Shown here piece after piece: positions 49,301 to 57,966 of a DNA stretch of 64,000 nucleotides. The translations under genes were made by a program, and so were the position numbers. Source of the stretch: UBA3839 sp902776985 (GTDB lineage Bacteria; Bacteroidota; Bacteroidia; Bacteroidales; Bacteroidaceae); NCBI GenBank assembly GCA_902776985.1, contig CACYSD010000004.1:34690-98689 (forward strand), written 5' to 3'. Under the pieces are notes generated by a model that did not search any database, had not been told where the DNA came from, and saw only the letters and a list, made by a program, of their open reading frames with translations. The stretch's first letter is position 1, and each line of letters starts with the position of its first letter.

Positions 49301-50038
49301 CTAATCATACTTGATTCTGAAATAATCAAGGGTAGACTTATATTGGTCCTGTGCCGTAAGGCAGGTATCAGTAAGATAGCCGTCGATATTGCCCCACTCA
49401 CGTAGACCACGATAATAGAACATCTTCAATTCATCGGTGATAATGAAAGGCACAATGCCGTTACGCAGACATTCCTTGAACATGATGAGACGTCCCACTC
49501 GCCCATTACCATCTTGGAACGGATGTATCTTTTCGAAACGGACGTGGAAATCAAGAATGTCTTCTAAGGAATGTTGCTCCTTGGTGTTATAGCCTTCTAT
49601 CAGTCGTTGCATACTGTCGTGTACCAGTTCTGGCTCACAAGTTTTCTCTCCACCTACTTCGTTGGGCAGTTGCTTGTAATCACCGACGGCAAACCAAGCC
49701 TTGCGGCTGTCGGATGTTCCTGATTTTAGGATTCCATGCAGTGTCTTAACCTGTTCTTCTGAAAGCGGTTCTTCTGCCTTGTCGATAATCAGGTCGATAC
49801 AGCGGAAATGGTTCATGGTCTCAATAATATCATCCACTCTTACCGTCTCATCAGCAGTCACGCCAATGGTGTTCGTCTCGAAAATATATCGTGTCTGGTC
49901 GTGAGTTAAGCGACTACCTTCGATATGATTCGAGTTATAGGTCAGATCTATCTGTGTTTTGTGATAGATACTGCCTTTCATCTTCATTTCTTTCTGCTCG
50001 CGTAGTGAGGCAAGCAGTGGTGTTACTATGCTTTCCAT
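49301..50038 (-). CDS. fic: Fic domain AMP-transferase family protein (class II)
   Basis: A 245-residue protein. The complete catalytic motif HPFQDGNGRVGR is at 172-183. An N-terminal inhibitory motif S36-NHI-E40-G41 (S/TxxxE(G/N)) marks a class II enzyme, whose own helix blocks ATP binding until released. Fic proteins AMPylate, and sometimes deAMPylate, target proteins; targets here are unknown. I start at the ATG at 50038 (MESIVTPLL), because the promoter box at 50063-50070 covers the earlier TTG. It is intact among remnants, bracketed by similar sequences, and looks like an accessory gene. Confidence 0.9.
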   Translation of the reverse strand: MESIVTPLLASLREQKEMKMKGSIYHKTQIDLTYNSNHIEGSRLTHDQTRYIFETNTIGVTADETVRVDDIIETMNHFRCIDLIIDKAEEPLSEEQVKTLHGILKSGTSDSRKAWFAVGDYKQLPNEVGGEKTCEPELVHDSMQRLIEGYNTKEQHSLEDILDFHVRFEKIHPFQDGNGRVGRLIMFKECLRNGIVPFIITDELKMFYYRGLREWGNIDGYLTDTCLTAQDQYKSTLDYFRIKYD

Positions 50039-50062
50039 CTCCAATGATTTAGTTCTATATTG

Positions 50063-50070
50063 CAAAAATA
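50063..50070 (-). promoter_or_regulatory. Promoter -7 box of fic
   Basis: TATTTTTG followed by C on the minus strand; leader about 20 nt. Confidence 0.55.
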
Positions 50071-50098
50071 CGAAATATATTCAACAACAAAATAAATA

Positions 50099-50235
50099 AA
50101 GGAGAAAAACTACTCGCTTCGCGAAAATCTCACAAATAATCCTTCAAAAAGTCTCAATAAAATCTTAATAATCATATTAATCTTAGCACGAAGTGCGGTG
50201 TTGAAAAAATAATCCTTGAGATCCTTGTTTTTTTA
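50099..50235. repeat. Hairpin repeat of the 54 kb type
   Basis: Contains CGCttcGCG, a run of aatctta/aataat words, GCACgaaGTGC and then the constant spacer ggtgttgaaaaaataatcctt followed by gagatccttg and a T-run. The spacer matches copies at 54374 and 54708. Confidence 0.65.
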
Positions 50236-50303
50236 ACAATTGTCTTTTGACTGATAATCAGATGATTGGGATTTGTAGATAAATGTTAATTGGGTTTTTA
50301 ACA

Positions 50304-50335
50304 TTTGCATTTTGAGGAATAATGTTGTATCTTTG
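50304..50335 (+). promoter_or_regulatory. Promoter of a candidate small RNA
   Basis: TTTG at 50304-50307 and TATCTTTG followed by C at 50328-50335, spacing 20 bp. Confidence 0.6.
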
Positions 50336-50340
50336 CTTTA

Positions 50341-50393
50341 GCAGGAAAAGGATGCATAAGCCTATGACGGTTTATGCATCCTTTTCTTTTTTG
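50341..50393 (+). ncRNA. Candidate small RNA (about 50 nt) ending in a strong hairpin
   Basis: Directly after the predicted start at about 50341 comes a perfect 15 bp stem, gaaaaggatgcataa (50345-50359) with ttatgcatccttttc (50372-50386), a 12 nt loop and a T6 run. There is no open frame between promoter and terminator. It may be a small RNA or a promoter with an immediate attenuator. Confidence 0.55.
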
Positions 50394-50410
50394 CATTTTG
50401 ACAAAATGTA

Positions 50411-50448
50411 AGTTCGCCGGAGTTTCAACTCTGGCGAAGTCTTTTTTC
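50411..50448 (+). terminator. Second tandem terminator hairpin
   Basis: TTCGCCgGAGT / ACTCtGGCGAA (50413-50438) followed by ctttttt. It lies 20 bp after the first hairpin on the same strand. Confidence 0.75.
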
Positions 50449-50520
50449 TACGGAAGTTAACTTTTCAAAATGTCAAAGTTAAGATTTTTTGGAACGGAAG
50501 TTAAGTTTAAATTTGAAAAG

Positions 50521-50560
50521 AGTTAAGTTTTTGAGTTTTTGAGTTTTTAAGTTCTTGATA
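50521..50560. repeat. agTTTTTgag decamer array
   Basis: agttaagttt/ttgagttttt/gagtttttaa/gttcttgata, reverse orientation of the arrays at 20273 and 59665. Confidence 0.65.
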
Positions 50561-50648
50561 GTTTGGTAGGTGCTTGGGCGTTTTTGCTTTCAAGTTGCAA
50601 CCAAAGTTGGCAAGAAACAAACAAAACAGCCTACCCCCCGTTTTAAAT

Positions 50649-50676
50649 GAAGAATGAAGAGTGAAGAGTGAAGAAT
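50649..50676. repeat. GAAGAGT heptamer array
   Basis: gaagaatgaagagtgaagag/tgaagaatt. Directly followed by CCATCCGGATGG. Confidence 0.7.
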
Positions 50677-50759
50677 TACCATCCGGATGGCTTTATCCTC
50701 CCCGTTCTTCGGAGCGTTGCCCGAAGCGCTAAGCGATGAGGGGGAGTTAGAGAGGGTCT
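50677..50759. repeat. Palindromic repeat, long form (second type)
   Basis: accatccggatgg, then tcctcccc, internal mini-hairpins (CGTTCttcggaGCG, GCGctaaGCG) and gggggagttagagagggtct. Together with the arrays just before it this 50.4-50.8 kb stretch consists almost only of repeats; I see no gene in it. Confidence 0.7.
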
Positions 50760-50825
50760 ATTAATGTTAAAAAACGCCTTTTTGCTTATTTATAACCAAT
50801 CTAAATAAGCAGGGGTATTGGCATA

Positions 50826-51131
50826 CTAATTTATCACGTATTTCTTGCCCTTGACAACAACGATGCCTTTGTAGCCCTTGCTGACACGCTGACCACTGAG
50901 GTTGTACCATACTTCGGGTTCGCCACATGGTTCTCCCCCCTTTAGGGAATTTGAGGGAGATGATTCAATATTTAAGATGCCAGTGGGGTCAACGGTGGAG
51001 AACTCAATAGGACTGCAAACCATGTAGGATGTACCCCAGAAATCATAATTATCAACTGCAGAGTAGTTGATAACACAGTACAATATGTGGATAGGATCGA
51101 AACTACCGTCCTCTTTGCGTTGATAACACAT
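50826..51131 (-). pseudogene. Orphan C-terminal fragment with sorting-like tail
   Basis: A 101-codon frame. The last 35 residues (PEVWYNLSGQRVSKGYKG...VKGKKYVIN) match the Bacteroidetes C-terminal sorting tail seen at the ends of the 1174-residue protein and GH127. There is no signal peptide or catalytic domain; an in-frame stop lies two codons before the ATG. The middle, SPSNSLKGGEPCGEPE, looks repeat-derived. Probably the remains of a large surface protein. Confidence 0.6.
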
Positions 51132-51196
51132 ATTTCATTGTTTTCGCCTCATAGTCGAAAGCTCTGCGTCTTATAATTTTTAATATGTAATTATCA

Positions 51197-53161
51197 TTAC
51201 CATATTCTTACGCGGTCGGCGGGAGCGAGGTAGAGTTTGTCGGTTGGTTCTATGGGGAATAGGTCGTACCAGTAGTCTACATTGCGTACTATTCCGTTGA
51301 CTCTTTCGCGTGGAAGAGAATGTATGTCCTTGTCTTTGTGCTCGTCTCCTTCACCCAAGGTGCGAACTTGTGCATACTTGGCAGAGTATTTGGCTTGCCA
51401 TAGATATGCATAGCTCAGGAAGAAGCGCTGGCACTGCAGTTTGAGCTGATCACCCTTGAATCCGTTGTCTTGCAGGTGTTTCTCATAGGTTTCATAGGCT
51501 ATGAGAAATCCTCCGAGGTCGGCTATGTTCTCACTTACTGTGTAATCGCCCTGATTGCAGAGTCCGGGCAATGACCATGGCATGACTTCGGTTTGGCTGT
51601 AGTAGTCGATTAGCAACTGTGCCCTGCGAAGGAACTCTTCTTTATCTGCTTGACTTGCCCATATTTCCCCTAAGTCTCCCATTTTATTGAATTTTGCTCC
51701 ATTGGTATCGAATCCGTGTGTTATTTCATGTCCGAAGACGGTGCATGAAACGTAGTTGTGAGCTTCATTGGCATTAGGATTGTACACCGGATCCATTATC
51801 CAAATAGGATAGATGTTCATGGAATTGTAGTTTTGAGAATAAAAGGCGTTGACGGTAGTCAAGTCGTGTTGATTGTTGATGATGGCATGGAATGAGACCT
51901 TCACGGTCTCCATACCTATGAGGCGACGGTTAAGATTGAGTTGTGCGCGTCGCACGGCCAGCACGTCATCAAAGAGCGTAGATTCTTGACTCAAATCGGG
52001 CAGTCCTTCGTCGAACCACTCATCGGGGCATCCTATACAGAAGGTCATTGCTTCAAGTTTCTCGATGGCATTATGCTTAGACTGGGCGCTCATCCATTCA
52101 TTGTTTTCTATTCGTTGATGCAACACCTCCCTCATCTGGATACACATATCCAGTGTACGTCTCTTCATCTCTGGTGTGACGTAGGCATCGGTGTAAATCT
52201 TGGAAGTCTCGTAGTTCAGATAGCTCTTGGCAAAATTCTTCACTAAGTCTGCGCGAGTCTGCTCTTGTCCTTTCTCTTGATTATAATTCCCCAGTTCTTC
52301 ATCGTCGAAACACACCTTGTCTTGGTTAATTAAGGGCAACATGATTTCTTGTTTCCATGTGTCCAGATCAAGATTCTGTAATTGTTGAAAGGCCTTCATC
52401 TGACCCTGAACAACGATGTCTGGTTGATCAGGGACTGCAGCGATGATGTAGGCATCTTCAAGAGATATTCCCAGATTCTCGAAAATAATTTTAAGCATGG
52501 GCCATTGCTCTGTGTCGAAACTGCGTGTGGATTTGCCAGCGAGAGGTTTGGCACAAGCCAGCACATTAGCATCGTGGTTTATGCGCCATGACAGATCATT
52601 GTCCTTTTCCAGAAAACTTGCAGCAAATTCATCCTTAAAATTGCAAGACAGATATGCCGCCATGCGTCCATTGTGGGATAAGACGTTGAGTTTGAACGGA
52701 CATCTATATCCCTCGAGCATGAGCTGTGCAGTGAGTTTCCACATCTCTTCTAAGGAGGTGACATCATTGATTCGGTCAATGACCGACTGCATCTTATTGC
52801 GTTGATGAGTCACGGCATTCGCATCCATCCGGCCAGCATCGGTCAACATCTTCTCCTGTGAAGGGAAATGCAAGGCAGCTATACGTTCATTAACAATATT
52901 CTGAAGACCTACCTTTATCCAAGAATTAATATCAGCCTTGTCTTCATCCACGGTAGTGTTTTGCCAGAAACCGCCGTTGCAGTACATGAAGAAGTCGTCG
53001 CCCGGGCGAGTACTCTTGTCCATCATATCATCGCTGACAAGCCATTCCCCATTGTCAGTCACTTGTTTTGGTGAGGAATTGTCGTCGGAGCAAGAAGTCA
53101 TCACAACTGCAGCAGCGCAGCACATCATGCCTATAGCAAGTATCGAAAATCTCTTTCTCAT
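51197..53161 (-). CDS. M13 family zinc metallopeptidase (neprilysin-like lipoprotein)
   Basis: A 654-residue endopeptidase. Lipoprotein signal MRKRFSILAIGMMCCAAA..., with the lipobox Cys in VMTSCSDD (about 24), so it is membrane-anchored and faces the periplasm or outside. The zinc site HEITH is in VFGHEITHGFDTNG, the third ligand Glu in SENIADLGG, and the C-terminus ends in the family-typical RVRIW (RxxxW). Full length. Own promoter box at 53201-53208. Likely involved in oligopeptide breakdown. Confidence 0.93.
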   Translation of the reverse strand: MRKRFSILAIGMMCCAAAVVMTSCSDDNSSPKQVTDNGEWLVSDDMMDKSTRPGDDFFMYCNGGFWQNTTVDEDKADINSWIKVGLQNIVNERIAALHFPSQEKMLTDAGRMDANAVTHQRNKMQSVIDRINDVTSLEEMWKLTAQLMLEGYRCPFKLNVLSHNGRMAAYLSCNFKDEFAASFLEKDNDLSWRINHDANVLACAKPLAGKSTRSFDTEQWPMLKIIFENLGISLEDAYIIAAVPDQPDIVVQGQMKAFQQLQNLDLDTWKQEIMLPLINQDKVCFDDEELGNYNQEKGQEQTRADLVKNFAKSYLNYETSKIYTDAYVTPEMKRRTLDMCIQMREVLHQRIENNEWMSAQSKHNAIEKLEAMTFCIGCPDEWFDEGLPDLSQESTLFDDVLAVRRAQLNLNRRLIGMETVKVSFHAIINNQHDLTTVNAFYSQNYNSMNIYPIWIMDPVYNPNANEAHNYVSCTVFGHEITHGFDTNGAKFNKMGDLGEIWASQADKEEFLRRAQLLIDYYSQTEVMPWSLPGLCNQGDYTVSENIADLGGFLIAYETYEKHLQDNGFKGDQLKLQCQRFFLSYAYLWQAKYSAKYAQVRTLGEGDEHKDKDIHSLPRERVNGIVRNVDYWYDLFPIEPTDKLYLAPADRVRIW

Positions 53162-53200
53162 TTTTATGTTTTTATTAGTGTTTATTTGTGTTTGTCAGGG

Positions 53201-53208
53201 CAAAGGTA
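53201..53208 (-). promoter_or_regulatory. Promoter -7 box of the M13 peptidase
   Basis: TACCTTTG followed by CC on the minus strand; leader about 35 nt. Confidence 0.6.
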
Positions 53209-53213
53209 GGAAA

Positions 53214-53316
53214 AAATGAAAAATGAATGGTGAAGAATGAAGAATTTTTTTTAACAACTATCACCATAACCTTAACGATAACCTTAACGATAACTTTAAC
53301 GATAACGAAAACTATG
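53214..53316. repeat. Heptamer array followed by a taaccTTAACGA 12-mer array
   Basis: gaaaaatgaatggtgaagaatgaagaa, then three near-exact taaccttaacga units and cgataacgaaaac. Lies between divergent genes. Confidence 0.65.
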
Positions 53317-53331
53317 GTTGGTTTGTGTTTT

Positions 53332-53363
53332 TTTGCCATATTCACAAAAAGTTATTATATTTG
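53332..53363 (+). promoter_or_regulatory. Promoter of the B3/B4-domain gene
   Basis: TTTG at 53332-53335 and TATATTTG followed by CC at 53356-53363, spacing 20 bp. Leader about 55 nt. Confidence 0.65.
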
Positions 53364-53423
53364 CCAATGAAAATTTGATGTAACAGTGAACTTTGAGTGA
53401 AGAACCTACCTAAATTAAAAAAT

Positions 53424-54095
53424 ATGGAATTGAAGAAATTTGTTATTGGCGAGGATTTGCGGGAAAAGTGGAGCAAGTATGTGGGCGGCATTGTTTATGC
53501 TGAGTTCAGGAATACTGAGCATAGCGACGAACTGTGGGCAGAGATTGACAGGTATGTGGAGGAACTGCGCAGCAAATATACCGTGGACAGCATCAAGCAA
53601 ATCAGTGGGATAGAAGCCACCCGCCAGGCTTATAAGGCGTGTGGAAAAGACCCAAGCCGCTATCGTCCGTCGAACGAACAGCTGATTCGGCGTGTGCTGC
53701 AAGGCAAGTCGCTCTACCAGATAGACACAGCGGTTGACCTCATCAATCTGGCATCAATGCGATATGGCTACAGCATAGGTGGTTTCGACTACGACCGCAT
53801 CGTAGGCGATACCATTACTCTTGGCGTAGGTCGCGAAGGCGAACCCTACGAAGGCATCGGTCGTGGAGTGCTCAACATTGCAGGAATGCCTGTTGTGCGT
53901 GATGCCATCGGAGGCATCGGAACTCCCACGAGCGACAACGAACGCACGAAGATGTCGCTGCAGACCACCCGTCTGCTTGCTCTTGTCAATGGTTACGACG
54001 GCAATGCTGAACAAGTCCGCCAATGCTGCCAGTTTATCTGCGACCTCCTGCAACGATATGCAGACGGTAAGGAGTTTCAACAATTTTACCTTTAG
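53424..54095 (+). CDS. B3/B4 tRNA-binding domain protein
   Basis: A 223-residue protein related to the B3/B4 domain of phenylalanyl-tRNA synthetase beta chain, which edits Tyr-tRNA(Phe). Stretches: YKACGKDPSRYRPSNEQLIR, DLINLASMRYGYSIGGFD and IGGIGTPTSDNERT. Free-standing forms may act as trans-editing or D-aminoacyl hydrolases; not known here. I start at the ATG at 53424 (MELKKFVIGED); an earlier GTG at 53397 is possible but less likely. Confidence 0.85.
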   Translation: MELKKFVIGEDLREKWSKYVGGIVYAEFRNTEHSDELWAEIDRYVEELRSKYTVDSIKQISGIEATRQAYKACGKDPSRYRPSNEQLIRRVLQGKSLYQIDTAVDLINLASMRYGYSIGGFDYDRIVGDTITLGVGREGEPYEGIGRGVLNIAGMPVVRDAIGGIGTPTSDNERTKMSLQTTRLLALVNGYDGNAEQVRQCCQFICDLLQRYADGKEFQQFYL

Positions 54096-54164
54096 ATAAC
54101 AACCATTTTATTACAACTGTTATACAATAACTTCATAATTTTGCATCAGACAATCTTCTTGATA

Positions 54165-54792
54165 TAAAACACCGCACTTCGTGCTAAGATTAACAAGATT
54201 AATAAGAAGAAAACGATAACGAAAATGGTTTTAAGATAAAACACGAATTACCATATAATTCCCCATATAATTTCCCATTAATAATTATTTAGATAAAAAC
54301 CTGTAGAACCCTTTCTTGTTTTTGTATATTAAATAATAATCTTATTAATCATATAAATCATAGTGCGGAGCACGATGTTGAAAAAACAACCCTTTTTATC
54401 CTTATAATCCCTGACTAAAACATGTTGCTACGCAACGATTAAACGTCATCGACGATACCGAAAAAAATAACTCAAAGAGTCGCTTGCTTGCAAGAATTAA
54501 ACGAATACAGATTGCTATTAATTAAATCGCTTTGCGATGAATCCGATAAATCCGTTAAATTGCACCGAAGGTGCATGTCGTAAATTAAAAACATGTTGCT
54601 GCGCAACGATTAAACGGATTAAACGAATTGAACGAATTATACAGATTATAATTAATTAAATCGCTTTGCGATGAATCCGATAAATCCGTTAAATCGCACC
54701 GAAGGTGCATGTTGAAAAAACAATCCTTTTTATCCTTAAAATCCCTGATAAAAAGTATCCTTGACATAAGACTAAATAAAAAACCTAAGACA
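54165..54792. repeat. Field of mini-hairpin repeats with constant spacers
   Basis: Between the B3/B4 gene and GH127 at least seven 4-6 bp stems occur: GCACttcGTGC, GTGCggaGCAC, GTTGCtacGCAAC, CTTGCttGCAAG, CGCtttGCG (twice), GCACCgaaGGTGC (twice) and GTTGCtgcGCAAC. A 60 bp block recurs at 54519-54578 and 54652-54711 with one difference. The spacer atgttgaaaaaacaa.cctt recurs at 54374 and 54708, and aaacat[hairpin]gattaaacg at 54420 and 54590. No protein-coding gene is seen here. Confidence 0.8.
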
Positions 54793-57700
54793 ATGATGAA
54801 GATTTTTTTTAGAACATTATTGCTGATTATCGGCTCGGCGTTGATGCCGCAGTCGGTGATGGCACAAAGTGAGATCTATCCTCAGCATTTCAACCTGGAG
54901 GAAGTACAACTGCTCGACGGACCCTTCCAGAATGCCCTTCAAGTGAACAACAAACTGCTTTTGGAATACGACGTGGACCGTCTGCTCACTCCCTTCATTC
55001 GTCAGTCCGGTCTCAACACCAAGAGCGGCAGCAAGTACTACGGATGGACTACCACTCATCCCACATTTACCAACTGGGGCGACAGCGGATGGTCGCTCGA
55101 AGGACACATAGGAGGTCATTACCTCACTGCCCTGGCACTCGCCTATGCTGCAACGAACGACGCTGCAACACGTACAGCCATGAAGGAGCGTCTGGACTAT
55201 ATGCTTAACATCCTCAAGGACTGTCAGGATGCCTTCGACGGCAATACCGAAGGCATGGAGGGATTCCTCGGCGGCCAGCCCATCAACCAGATCTGGACAG
55301 GTCTCTACAAGCGCGACCTCACAGAGTTCAAGAAATACGGTGGATGGGTACCCTTCTACTGTGAGCACAAGGTGCTTGCCGGACTTCGTGACGCATGGCT
55401 CTACACCGGCAGCACACTTGCCCGCGACCTCTTCCGCAACATGTGTGACTGGAGCGTGAACGTAGTCAGCAACCTCACCACATCGGAGATGCAGGACATC
55501 CTCGGTTGGGAACACGGAGGCATGAACGAACCGCTTGCCGACGCCTACCTGCTCTTCGGCGAGAAGAAATACCTCGACGCTGCGAAGAAGTACAGCCATC
55601 AGTACATGATCGACGGTATGCAGACTCTCAACACCACTTTCCTCGACGGCAAGCATGCCAATACCCAGGTGCCAAAGTACATAGGTTTCGAACGCATCTA
55701 CCAGCTCGACCCCTCCATGAGTACCTACCGCAAGGCTGCACACAACTTCTGGACCGATGTTGCCACCCACCGCACCGTCTGCATCGGAGGCAATAGCATC
55801 AGCGAGCATTTCCTCGCCAAGAACCGCTGCGACCAGTACATCAACAACCTTGAAGGTCCTGAGAGCTGCAACACCAACAACATGCTCAAACTCTCCGAAC
55901 TCCTCTTCGACGAGACCCACGATGCCGCATACGCCGATTTCTATGAGGCAGCCACATGGAATCACATCCTCTCTACCCAGGACCCTCAGACAGGCGGCTA
56001 CGTCTATTTCACCTCGCTGCGTCCACAGTCCTACCGCATCTATTCCACTGTGAACAAGGGTATGTGGTGCTGCGTAGGCACGGGTATGGAAAACCATTCC
56101 AAGTACGGACACTTCATCTACACACACAGCACCGACAACTCTGTGCTCTATGTCAACCTCTTCACCGCTTCGAAGTTGCAGTCGGAGAACTTCGCGCTTA
56201 CCCAGCAGACTCAGTTCCCCTACGAATCTACTTCGACCATCACCATCGACAAGGACGGTGACTTCACCCTCGCCGTGCGCCATCCGGCATGGACCACAGC
56301 CGACTTCTCCGTCGCTGTCAACGGTTCACCTGTAGATATATCAGCAACTGCAGGCAAAGCTTCGTTCGTAAATATCCAACGCTCATGGAAGAAAGGCGAC
56401 GTTGTCACCGTGAACGTTCCAATGACCATCCGTGTGGAAGCATGTCCCAACTACACCGACTACATCGCTTTCAAGTACGGACCAATCCTCCTGGCAGCAC
56501 AGACAACGGCTGTGAAAGCTGGTGATGACTCAGGACTGGAATACGAGAAACTGCAGAATGAATTTGCTGGCGAAGGACGTATGGATCACTCTCCAGGAGC
56601 TGTGGGCAAGGGTCTGGCCCTCTCCACCGCCCCACTGCTCATTGGCGAACGCAGCAAGGTGCTCGACCAGCGTGTCAAGGTGAAGGATCTCAGCACACTC
56701 ACATTCCAGCTCGATGCCAAGAGCGAACAGAGCAAGGGCAATTGGGACAAACTCCTTCTCGTACCGTTCTACACCATACAGCATGCCCGCTACTCCTGCT
56801 ATTTCTACCAGCAGACGGCAGAAGGCTACGCTAACAGCGACATGGGTAAGGCTGACGCCGAGGAAGCAGCACTCACCGAACGCACCATCGACTTCGTGGC
56901 AACGGGTGAGCAGCAGAGCGAGGCAGGACACCAGATGACCACCTCCAGCAACTCCACCAAGGGCAGCCACGACGGAGAGTTCTACCGCGACTGCGCCAGC
57001 GGCGGATATGTGCAGTATATACTCCAGAATCCTGACGCCCTCAAGGACAGCCTCTGCATCATGTGCCGCTTCACCACCGACGACAAGGGTCGTGTGGCAA
57101 CCATCAAGGTCAACGGCAAGAAACTGGCAGACGTGACCGTTCCGTCAACTTATGCAGGCGCCGATGACAATGGATTCTACAACCAGGAGTTTGTAATCCC
57201 TGCTGATTACATGGTCAAGAGCAATGGAGAGGTGCGCACTCAGGTCATTTTCCGAATCGAGGCATCAGGCTCCACACCCATTCCCGGACTCTACTACCTG
57301 CGCCTTGTGAAGCAACGCCCCGTGACCGATCCCTACAGGTTCGTTTCCAGCGAATGGGTGACAGGCGATGGCGGCCGTGTGGCACAGAGCAAAATTTCCT
57401 ACGACAACGTAAACAACACACTTACAGTAAAAGCATCGGGCAACAACAATGTATGCCTGATGCTTAACTACCAGAATAAAACCTATAACGTTACCGCAGA
57501 CCAGAAATACCTCATTGCCAAAGGCACCAATCTTGCCATCACATCGGGCAAGAACTACCTCTGGTGGCTCAACGGCGTGAACCGCGGTTCTTCGGTTGCT
57601 CCCTACTATGCAGGCACTGCCGACGACGGAGAGAGAGTCATTGCCTGGGACATCAGCACCAGCGGCATAGCCGACAACTGCCAGGGCGACATCTGGAACT

Positions 57701-57966
57701 TCTGTCAGGGACAGACCATCTTCGGCATGACTTCAACCACAGGCACTTCCGTCATCAGCTACATCGGTTTCCAGTCATCCGTCGAGGACTTCCTCGCCTC
57801 AGTGGGAATCGACCGTATCAACGAAAACGATAACTCTTCACTCTACAATGGCATTTACGACCTCAGCGGACGCAAGGTCTCAGTCGATAATCCCAGTACC
57901 ATCACTCCACATTCTTTACCAAAAGGCTTTTACGTAGCCAATGGACAAAAGGTCATGGTGAAATAA
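54793..57966 (+). CDS. GH127-type beta-L-arabinofuranosidase, secreted, with sorting tail
   Basis: A 1058-residue exported glycosidase. Signal peptide MMKIFFRTLLLIIGSALMPQ...MAQ. The GH127/DUF1680 catalytic (alpha/alpha)6 domain spans about 30-620, with the metal-binding/catalytic Cys pair C426-C427 in MWCCVGTGMENH and an upstream Glu/Cys in EGPESCNTNN. C-terminal beta-rich domains and a sorting-like tail (LYNGIYDLSGRKV...KVMVK) follow. The family removes beta-L-arabinofuranose from plant glycans or glycoproteins. An earlier in-frame ATG at 54709 lies in a hairpin repeat and adds 28 residues before the signal peptide; I prefer 54793. Followed by a GH8 gene. Confidence 0.88.
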   Translation: MMKIFFRTLLLIIGSALMPQSVMAQSEIYPQHFNLEEVQLLDGPFQNALQVNNKLLLEYDVDRLLTPFIRQSGLNTKSGSKYYGWTTTHPTFTNWGDSGWSLEGHIGGHYLTALALAYAATNDAATRTAMKERLDYMLNILKDCQDAFDGNTEGMEGFLGGQPINQIWTGLYKRDLTEFKKYGGWVPFYCEHKVLAGLRDAWLYTGSTLARDLFRNMCDWSVNVVSNLTTSEMQDILGWEHGGMNEPLADAYLLFGEKKYLDAAKKYSHQYMIDGMQTLNTTFLDGKHANTQVPKYIGFERIYQLDPSMSTYRKAAHNFWTDVATHRTVCIGGNSISEHFLAKNRCDQYINNLEGPESCNTNNMLKLSELLFDETHDAAYADFYEAATWNHILSTQDPQTGGYVYFTSLRPQSYRIYSTVNKGMWCCVGTGMENHSKYGHFIYTHSTDNSVLYVNLFTASKLQSENFALTQQTQFPYESTSTITIDKDGDFTLAVRHPAWTTADFSVAVNGSPVDISATAGKASFVNIQRSWKKGDVVTVNVPMTIRVEACPNYTDYIAFKYGPILLAAQTTAVKAGDDSGLEYEKLQNEFAGEGRMDHSPGAVGKGLALSTAPLLIGERSKVLDQRVKVKDLSTLTFQLDAKSEQSKGNWDKLLLVPFYTIQHARYSCYFYQQTAEGYANSDMGKADAEEAALTERTIDFVATGEQQSEAGHQMTTSSNSTKGSHDGEFYRDCASGGYVQYILQNPDALKDSLCIMCRFTTDDKGRVATIKVNGKKLADVTVPSTYAGADDNGFYNQEFVIPADYMVKSNGEVRTQVIFRIEASGSTPIPGLYYLRLVKQRPVTDPYRFVSSEWVTGDGGRVAQSKISYDNVNNTLTVKASGNNNVCLMLNYQNKTYNVTADQKYLIAKGTNLAITSGKNYLWWLNGVNRGSSVAPYYAGTADDGERVIAWDISTSGIADNCQGDIWNFCQGQTIFGMTSTTGTSVISYIGFQSSVEDFLASVGIDRINENDNSSLYNGIYDLSGRKVSVDNPSTITPHSLPKGFYVANGQKVMVK

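Noticed and set aside
54165..54792. CRISPR array
   Set aside because: Repeats are irregular in length and spacing, include duplicated spacers, and no cas genes are in the window.
54817..56283. 488-codon antisense frame opposite GH127
   Set aside because: It mirrors the strong third-position C/G bias of GH127, has Val/Cys/His-rich composition unlike any protein, and lacks promoter and start signals.
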